A DNA stretch of 64,000 nucleotides from Selenomonadales bacterium 4137-cl (lineage in GTDB: Bacteria > Bacillota > Negativicutes > Sporomusales > UBA7701), in contig JAUOZS010000001.1 in NCBI GenBank assembly GCA_032334055.1, forward strand, positions 776,001 through 840,000, in the 5' to 3' direction. A program made the position numbers and the translations under genes. This document shows, piece after piece, positions 59,800-64,000 of this stretch. How positions within the stretch are numbered: the stretch's first letter is position 1; every line of letters starts with the position of its first letter. The notes below the pieces were generated by a model that ran no database searches, had not been told where the DNA came from, and saw nothing but the letters and a program-made list of their open reading frames with translations.

Positions 59800-61557
59800 A
59801 TGTCTGTGCAGGTTTTGTTGGCAACTCTCAACGCCAAATACGTTCACTCCGCGCTGGCGCTGTACAGCCTGCGGCGATACTGCCGCCAGGTCTGCCCCGA
59901 TATTGCCGTCCGGGAATACACGGTGAACAACGAACTGCTCGTTATTCTCGGCGAGCTTTACCGGGAGAAACCGGATGTGCTCGGATTGGCCTGTTATATA
60001 TGGAACATTGATGCCACCCTGGAGCTAGCCGGTCTTGTCAGAAAAGTGCTGCCCGCCACTGTCATCGTTCTCGGCGGGCCGGAGGTTTCCTATGATCCGG
60101 CTGGGATTATGGAGACTAATGATGCGGTAGACTATATCGTCCAGGGTGAAGGCGAGGAGACGCTGGCCGCTTTGCTGGCCGCCCTGGCCGAGGGGCGCGT
60201 GCCGCGGGAAACCCCCGGCCTGGCCTTTCGCAGCGACGGGGCTGTCATGGCCGGGTTTCCGCAGGTGGTGCGAGATTTGAAGACAATCCCCTTTCCGTAT
60301 GATGACGATGACATGGCCGGCCTGCGGGGCAGGATCGTCTATTACGAATCATCCCGCGGGTGCCCCTATTCTTGCCAATATTGCCTTTCGAGCGCAACTG
60401 CGGGCGTCCGATTTCTCCCCGTGGAACGAGTGCTGGACGAACTGGCTTTCTTCATTGCCCAGGGAGTGAAGCAAATCAAATTCGTTGATCGCACCTTCAA
60501 CGCCCGCCGCGAACATTACCTGCCGATAATCGAATTTCTCGCCGCTCAGGACACGTCCACCAACTTTCACCTGGAAATCGCCGCCGACTTGCTTGACGAC
60601 GATGTATTGGCCGTGCTCAAGACCGCGCCGCCGGGACGTTTTCAGCTCGAGATCGGCGTCCAGTCCACGAATGAGGACACGCTCACTGCGATCACGCGCC
60701 GCAATGATTGGCCGCGGATCGTGGCCAACGTCGGCTCGCTTCGCGCCGCCGGCAATATCCATCTCCATCTCGACCTCATTGCCGGTCTGCCTTACGAAGA
60801 TTACCGGCGATTCGGTCAGTCTTTCAATGATGTCTATTCACTCAAGCCCCATATGTTGCAGCTCGGCTTTCTCAAACTTCTAAAAGGGTCCGGCATGCGG
60901 CGGACGGCGGACGATCACGGCTACGCATTCATGGACTGCGCTCCTTACGAAGTGCTAGCCAATAAATATATTTCCTACGGCGAAATCCGCAAACTGAAAA
61001 TTTTCGAAGAAATGTTCAACCAACTGTACAACAGCGGACGTTTCCCCGCCACGTTGGACTGGTTCGTGGCCACCAGCGGCGGCGCCTTCGCTCTCTACGA
61101 AGCGATAGCCGCCTACTGGGAAAAGCACGATCTTCATTTAATTGCGCCCGGCGCCAGGGGGCTTGCCCGCCACCTCGACGGTTTCTGCCGGGAAGCTTTC
61201 CCGGAGCAGACCGCTATCTGCCGCCAGTTCCTCAAATTCGACACCCTCGGCAGCGACCGTGACTCCGGACGGCCGGACTTCCTTCCTTGGGACGGCGCGG
61301 ACCGGGAAGAAGCAAAGTCCGCTTTTTGGCGGGACGAGGCCGCCGTCCGCCGTTATTTGCCCGGCTATGTCTTCACGAGCTGGCGCGAGGTCAGAAATAA
61401 TCATCATATCGAGTTCTTCGACATCGATATACCGGCCTGGCTTGACGACGGATGGTTCGTTAAACGCCCGACCGCCGTACTTTTTACACGTTCCCGGGGA
61501 ACACCTTCCTGGCAAAAGGTAGAGCCGGGCGATTTACTGAAGGGACGTGCGGTCTGA
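59800..61557 (+). CDS. B12-binding-domain radical SAM protein with C-terminal DUF4080
   Basis: 585 residues from ATG 59800 (GTG 59797 is adjacent). The N-terminal ~130 residues are cobalamin-binding-like (VQVLLATLNAKYVHSALALY; VLGLACYIWNI; VIVLGGPEVSYDPAGI). The radical SAM core has SSRGCPYSCQYC (C-x3-C-x2-C, ~190) and FHLEIAADLLDDDVLAVLKT. The last ~180 residues match the DUF4080 region (LIAPGARGLARHLDGFCREA). Family members may be methyltransferases or other B12-linked radical enzymes; the substrate is unknown. The stop overlaps the next start by one base. Confidence 0.9.
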   Translation: MSVQVLLATLNAKYVHSALALYSLRRYCRQVCPDIAVREYTVNNELLVILGELYREKPDVLGLACYIWNIDATLELAGLVRKVLPATVIVLGGPEVSYDPAGIMETNDAVDYIVQGEGEETLAALLAALAEGRVPRETPGLAFRSDGAVMAGFPQVVRDLKTIPFPYDDDDMAGLRGRIVYYESSRGCPYSCQYCLSSATAGVRFLPVERVLDELAFFIAQGVKQIKFVDRTFNARREHYLPIIEFLAAQDTSTNFHLEIAADLLDDDVLAVLKTAPPGRFQLEIGVQSTNEDTLTAITRRNDWPRIVANVGSLRAAGNIHLHLDLIAGLPYEDYRRFGQSFNDVYSLKPHMLQLGFLKLLKGSGMRRTADDHGYAFMDCAPYEVLANKYISYGEIRKLKIFEEMFNQLYNSGRFPATLDWFVATSGGAFALYEAIAAYWEKHDLHLIAPGARGLARHLDGFCREAFPEQTAICRQFLKFDTLGSDRDSGRPDFLPWDGADREEAKSAFWRDEAAVRRYLPGYVFTSWREVRNNHHIEFFDIDIPAWLDDGWFVKRPTAVLFTRSRGTPSWQKVEPGDLLKGRAV

Positions 61558-62498
61558 TGCGTTATCGGGTCTACTCCGAATATCTGCGGCAACGGTACGG
61601 GGAAAAAGTCTACAAGCTGCCGGTCAGCCTGCCGGTAACCTGCCCAAACAGGGATGGAACCTGCGGTGTTTCCGGCTGCGCGTTTTGCGGCGAAATCGGC
61701 GCCGGTTACGAAAACCTGCCGGCCGAGATGACCGTCGAAGAACAGCTAACCGCCAACATCGCCCACATCGCTCCTAAATATAAGGCACAGAGATATATCG
61801 CTTACTTTCAGAACTATAGCAATACCTACCTTACGCCCGCCAGGCTGGGCGACTACCTCAGCCGGGCCTGCCGGCCCGGAGTGGTGGGGCTGGCGGTGGC
61901 GACAAGGCCGGACTGTGTCGGCGACAGGCACCTGGAAATCATGGCCGGGGTGCGGGCGGAGCATAACGTGGATACATTCCTTGAACTCGGCCTGCAAACG
62001 GTGAACTACCATACCCTTGTGAAGGTCAACCGCGGGCACACCCTGGCGGAGTTCATCGATGCGGTCCTGCGGGCCAAGCGGTTCGGGATTGAGACTTGCG
62101 CCCACATAATTCTCAACTTGCCGTGGGACAACGCCGACGACGTGATTGAAAATGCCAAGGCGCTGTCCGCCCTCGGCGTCGAACAAGTTAAACTCCATGC
62201 CCTTTATATTGTCAAAGGAACGGCCATGGCCGACTGGTACACCAGGGGAGAAGTAAACCTCATCAGCAAAGAGGAATATGTGGAACGCGTGGTAACCTTC
62301 CTCGAATATCTTCATCCCGATATCGTCATCCAGCGCCTCATCGGACGGGCCCCGGCCAGTCACACCCTTTTCGCAAACTGGCAATCGGGCTGGTGGACCA
62401 TCCGCGACGACATCGAGAGCCTCATGAAAGACCGGGACACCTGGCAGGGCAGGCTATGTCGGTACTTAGGCGGGGCGGCGGCCGGCAAATTCCTGTAG
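61557..62498 (+). CDS. TIGR01212-type radical SAM protein (YhcC-like)
   Basis: 313 residues from ATG 61557, overlapping the previous TGA by one base (TGATG). CPNRDGTCGVSGCAFCGE is the cluster motif of the YhcC/TIGR01212 family, with Cys spacing unlike CX3CX2C. Other marks: AYFQNYSNTY, ELGLQTVNYHTLVKVNRGH and KLHALYIVKGTAMADWY. The family is widespread and of unknown reaction. The coupling to a B12/DUF4080 radical SAM gene is worth noting. Confidence 0.9.
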   Translation: MRYRVYSEYLRQRYGEKVYKLPVSLPVTCPNRDGTCGVSGCAFCGEIGAGYENLPAEMTVEEQLTANIAHIAPKYKAQRYIAYFQNYSNTYLTPARLGDYLSRACRPGVVGLAVATRPDCVGDRHLEIMAGVRAEHNVDTFLELGLQTVNYHTLVKVNRGHTLAEFIDAVLRAKRFGIETCAHIILNLPWDNADDVIENAKALSALGVEQVKLHALYIVKGTAMADWYTRGEVNLISKEEYVERVVTFLEYLHPDIVIQRLIGRAPASHTLFANWQSGWWTIRDDIESLMKDRDTWQGRLCRYLGGAAAGKFL

Positions 62499-62565
62499 CC
62501 CGCGAGGCCAACCATCGGTTATAATTATGTATATACTGTAATTACAGACTTGGCGGGAGGTCGGC

Positions 62566-62808
62566 GTGGAAGTACGGAAAGTGTTCAAAGCGGGTAACAG
62601 CTCGGTCGTATCTTTGCCTTTCGAAATGCTCAAAGCACTGGGGCTCAAGGATGGGTCCCACGTATCGGTGGAGCTTAACCGCGAGAAACGGGAACTTGTC
62701 CTCAAACCGGTTGTCGTAAAAAGCGGCACCGTTTCGCTCGATTTTGTCCGGCTGGTCGACAAACTCCTTATCGATTATGATTTTGTATTGAGGAGGCTGA
62801 GCAAATAA
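62566..62808 (+). CDS. AbrB/MazE-like antitoxin-type DNA-binding protein
   Basis: 80 residues from GTG 62566 with GGGAGGTCGGC upstream. Swapped-hairpin AbrB fold: RKVFKAGNSSVVSLPFEMLK near 4-23, then LGLKDGSHVSVELNREKREL. The C-terminal ~30 residues (FVRLVDKLLIDYDFVLRRL) are the helical tail that would bind a partner protein. The stop overlaps the next start (TAATG), the usual arrangement of toxin-antitoxin pairs. Self-repression is likely, but no operator was noted. Confidence 0.85.
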   Translation: MEVRKVFKAGNSSVVSLPFEMLKALGLKDGSHVSVELNREKRELVLKPVVVKSGTVSLDFVRLVDKLLIDYDFVLRRLSK

Positions 62809-63191
62809 TGCGCTACCTCAGCATGGAAGAGGTTATCTACATCTATTCAGAGATTGTCCAGCGCACCGGCGCTCAGCCGGGAATCAACGACGACAGCCTG
62901 CTCGACAGCATCCTGGCCAAACCGCTGGTCGCTTTTGAAGGGGAAGAGCTTTACCCTGACATCTTCACCAAAGCGGCTGTCCTCATGTATGCCATGGTTA
63001 ACTCCAAGCCTTTCGCCTCGGCCAACAGAGCGACCGCGCTGATGTGTTCCCTTTTTCTTTTGCGCGCCAACGGATACAATATAATAGCCGCTCAGGACAG
63101 CCTGGTGGAGCTCGCCGAAGGGACCGAGACGGGAAAATACAAGGTCGACCACCTGGTAAACTGGTACAGGAAGAACGCCGTTCCTGCATAA
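62808..63191 (+). CDS. Doc/Fic-type protein with degenerate motif (toxin partner)
   Basis: 127 residues from ATG 62808. Doc-like helices start with LSMEEVIYIYSEIVQRTGAQ and GINDDSLLDSILAKPLVAFE. The Fic loop, normally H-P-F-x-D-G-N-K-R, reads KPFASANRA here: the catalytic His and the Asp are lost, and Lys and Ala-like residues take their places. The protein may be inactive, an alternative enzyme, or a pure structural regulator. Pairs with the AbrB-type gene. Length (127) matches Doc. Confidence 0.82.
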   Translation: MRYLSMEEVIYIYSEIVQRTGAQPGINDDSLLDSILAKPLVAFEGEELYPDIFTKAAVLMYAMVNSKPFASANRATALMCSLFLLRANGYNIIAAQDSLVELAEGTETGKYKVDHLVNWYRKNAVPA

Positions 63192-63293
63192 TAATCAGAA
63201 ATAACTTGCTCTTCTGCGTTTTTAATAACCTATTTACAAACCGGCCGGCCATTGTTAATATCGTACCGAGACTAGTGCAAGGAGGTATCGACG

Positions 63294-63458
63294 ATGGCTA
63301 AACTGGAACTCTTCAAACGCATTCAGAAGCTTGCTACCATCGTTCACGGTGGTGTTGAATCTTATGAACTGTCGGATGAATGCATCATGGAACTGCGTCG
63401 CACGCTGGACACCCTTACCGAAGAATACATCGCCCGCTACTGCGAGACATCGTATTAA
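63294..63458 (+). CDS. 54-residue hypothetical protein
   Basis: ATG 63294 to TAA 63456, with GCAAGGAGGTATCGACG as a very good ribosome site. The product MAKLELFKRIQKLATIVHGG...ELSDECIMELRRTLDTLTEE is acidic to neutral and helical, with two Cys. No domain is recognised. The stop lies only 16 nt before the first rRNA promoter, so it is the last protein gene before the rRNA operon. The sequence looks coding (strong site, helical composition). Confidence 0.6.
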   Translation: MAKLELFKRIQKLATIVHGGVESYELSDECIMELRRTLDTLTEEYIARYCETSY

Positions 63459-63473
63459 TATACGGTGTCTCGC

Positions 63474-63502
63474 TTGACATCGACTGGCGGGTGTGCTATC
63501 AT
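63474..63502 (+). promoter_or_regulatory. rRNA operon promoter P1
   Basis: TTGACA at 63474-63479, 17 nt, TATCAT at 63497-63502. The start would be near 63509. An intrinsic terminator follows within 55 nt, so P1 transcripts would be short unless the hairpin is bypassed. Confidence 0.8.
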
Positions 63503-63533
63503 AATCTTTGTCACGGTTAGAGGCGACTAAGCT

Positions 63534-63562
63534 CGCTCGTGAGGAAACTCAGAGCGTTTTTT
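63534..63562 (+). terminator. Intrinsic terminator inside rRNA leader
   Basis: CGCTC-(G)-TGAG-GAAA-CTCA-GAGCG: 9-bp stem with one bulged G and a GNRA tetraloop, followed by six T. It lies between P1 and P2 and looks like an attenuator of P1 transcripts. Confidence 0.78.
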
Positions 63563-63599
63563 AATGCCCCTCCGTGGCGGATAAACCAAAAAATGCATA

Positions 63600-63628
63600 T
63601 TGACATGACCTGAGAGTTATGTTAGTAT
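63600..63628 (+). promoter_or_regulatory. rRNA operon promoter P2
   Basis: TTGACA at 63600-63605, 17 nt, TAGTAT at 63623-63628. It lies downstream of the terminator. The leader 63629-63704 contains no gene. Confidence 0.75.
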
Positions 63629-63704
63629 AACAAAGTCGCCGCAAGCGGGCTGGACGAAAAGGCCAGCCGAGGCAAGCAGCGGCAAAGATGGAAAAAAATG
63701 AGTG

Positions 63705-63734
63705 TTGACAGAGCCGATGAGGATATGTTAACAT
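63705..63734 (+). promoter_or_regulatory. rRNA operon promoter P3
   Basis: TTGACA at 63705-63710 with TTAACA at 63728-63733 (17 nt) or TAACAT at 63729-63734 (18 nt). The leader after it carries CCTTGAAAACTGAAC (about 63763-63777), a boxA-type block common ahead of rRNA genes in Firmicutes. Then GAGCC/GGCTC (63859-63873), a short hairpin before the 16S gene. Confidence 0.65.
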
Positions 63735-63886
63735 AAAGATCCGGTCAAGCGCCGGACAGTGTTCCTTGAAAACTGAACAATGTAGGTAAAATTAAGCCAG
63801 ATGTGCGGGCTGCGCTTCTTCGGAAGCGTAGTCAAAAAAGACACAATCGATTCAAACGAGCCATCAAAGGCTCCAAAGAATACAAT

Positions 63887-64000
63887 TTTTTGGAGAGTTT
63901 GATCCTGGCTCAGGACGAACGCTGGCGGCGTGCTTAACACATGCAAGTCGAACGGGGAGTTAGCAATAACTCCTAGTGGCGAACGGGTGAGTAACGCGTA
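63887..64000 (+). rRNA. rrs: 16S ribosomal RNA, 5' part (continues past window)
   Basis: TTTGGAGAGTTTGATCCTGG is the universal 27F-primer site, with E. coli position 1 at about 63887. Then GACGAACGCTGGCGGCGTGC, CAAGTCGAACGGGGAGT and GGCGAACGGGTGAGTAACGC follow. The V1 region (GGGGAGTTAGCAATAACTCC) fits Negativicutes-type sequences, but a species call needs more. Only the first 114 nt are in the window. Confidence 0.98.

Noticed and set aside
1..64000. CRISPR arrays, tRNA genes
   Set aside because: No regularly spaced direct repeats and no cloverleaf-compatible sequence was noticed on either strand; the rRNA operon continues past the window, where tRNAs may follow.

Overview
ORGANISM. The window reads as the chromosome of an endospore-forming member of the Negativicutes, most likely a Sporomusaceae relative. 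A 16S rRNA gene begins at about 63887 with a Firmicutes-type 5' end. There is an alpha/beta-type small acid-soluble spore protein (27168-27380), a YteA-like DksA/TraR protein, an AddAB-type recombination nuclease, a Phe T-box leader, and a tandem pair of CobT homologues of the ArsA/ArsB kind known from Sporomusa ovata. No tRNA and no CRISPR array was seen.

LAYOUT. (1) 1-9.7 kb is the distal end of a prophage or prophage-like element. It holds a tail-fibre C-terminus, a module built round a radical SAM/SPASM enzyme next to a tail-type protein ending in a Cys cluster, a lysis cassette (XhlA-like protein, small membrane proteins, GH25 muramidase), a strong terminator, and two tandem large serine recombinases. 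(2) 9.7-16.3 kb is addB-addA. (3) 16.5-28.2 kb is an AT-richer accessory and spore region. It has Hsp20, a secreted serpin followed by a two-PDZ exported protein, a complete IS110 transposase gene, several decayed genes (a collapsed paralogue, a frameshifted secreted protein, a broken antibiotic-biosynthesis-type monooxygenase, an XRE-regulator stub), a nitroreductase/HxlR divergon with well-formed promoters, an FMN reductase, YteA, SASP and a polysaccharide deacetylase. (4) 28.3-38.8 kb is GC-rich housekeeping DNA: an orphan xanthine-dehydrogenase-type subunit, a DUF4363/DUF421 pair, an uncharacterised HTH protein with a zinc-ribbon membrane protein, a radical SAM protein, NAD synthetase, a threonine/serine dehydratase and a small exported protein. 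(5) 38.8-43.9 kb holds a cobalamin riboswitch controlling the CobT pair, then three minus-strand genes for small beta-rich proteins of similar architecture, interleaved with an L,D-transpeptidase-fold gene. (6) 44.0-52.7 kb has a T-box with UUC specifier ahead of pheA-aroF, an HD-GYP phosphodiesterase, a TM1266-type regulator, a DUF362/ferredoxin protein, YbaK, thrC and pckA. (7) 52.7-55.4 kb is a split bacterial NHEJ operon (ku, LigD polymerase, LigD ligase). (8) 55.5-63.5 kb has GDPD, a zinc-ribbon protein, an exported PepF, a cell-wall amidase, two adjacent radical SAM genes, an AbrB/Doc-type pair with a degraded Fic motif, and a 54-residue ORF. (9) 63.5-64.0 kb is the rRNA operon leader with three tandem promoter-like elements, an intrinsic terminator between the first and second, and the 16S 5' end.

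HOW PARTS WORK TOGETHER. The best candidate for an undescribed system is the prophage module at about 0.5-3.1 kb. A radical SAM/SPASM enzyme, the architecture that modifies ribosomally made peptides, sits 22 nt after a tail-type protein ending in four closely packed cysteines. It is followed by three tightly spaced small genes and then the lysis genes. This suggests post-translational modification of a virion component. A second point of biological interest is the overlapping ArsAB-like pair under a B12 riboswitch, which predicts phenolyl-type cobamide synthesis. All functional statements rest on motif recognition and gene context only; no searches were run.
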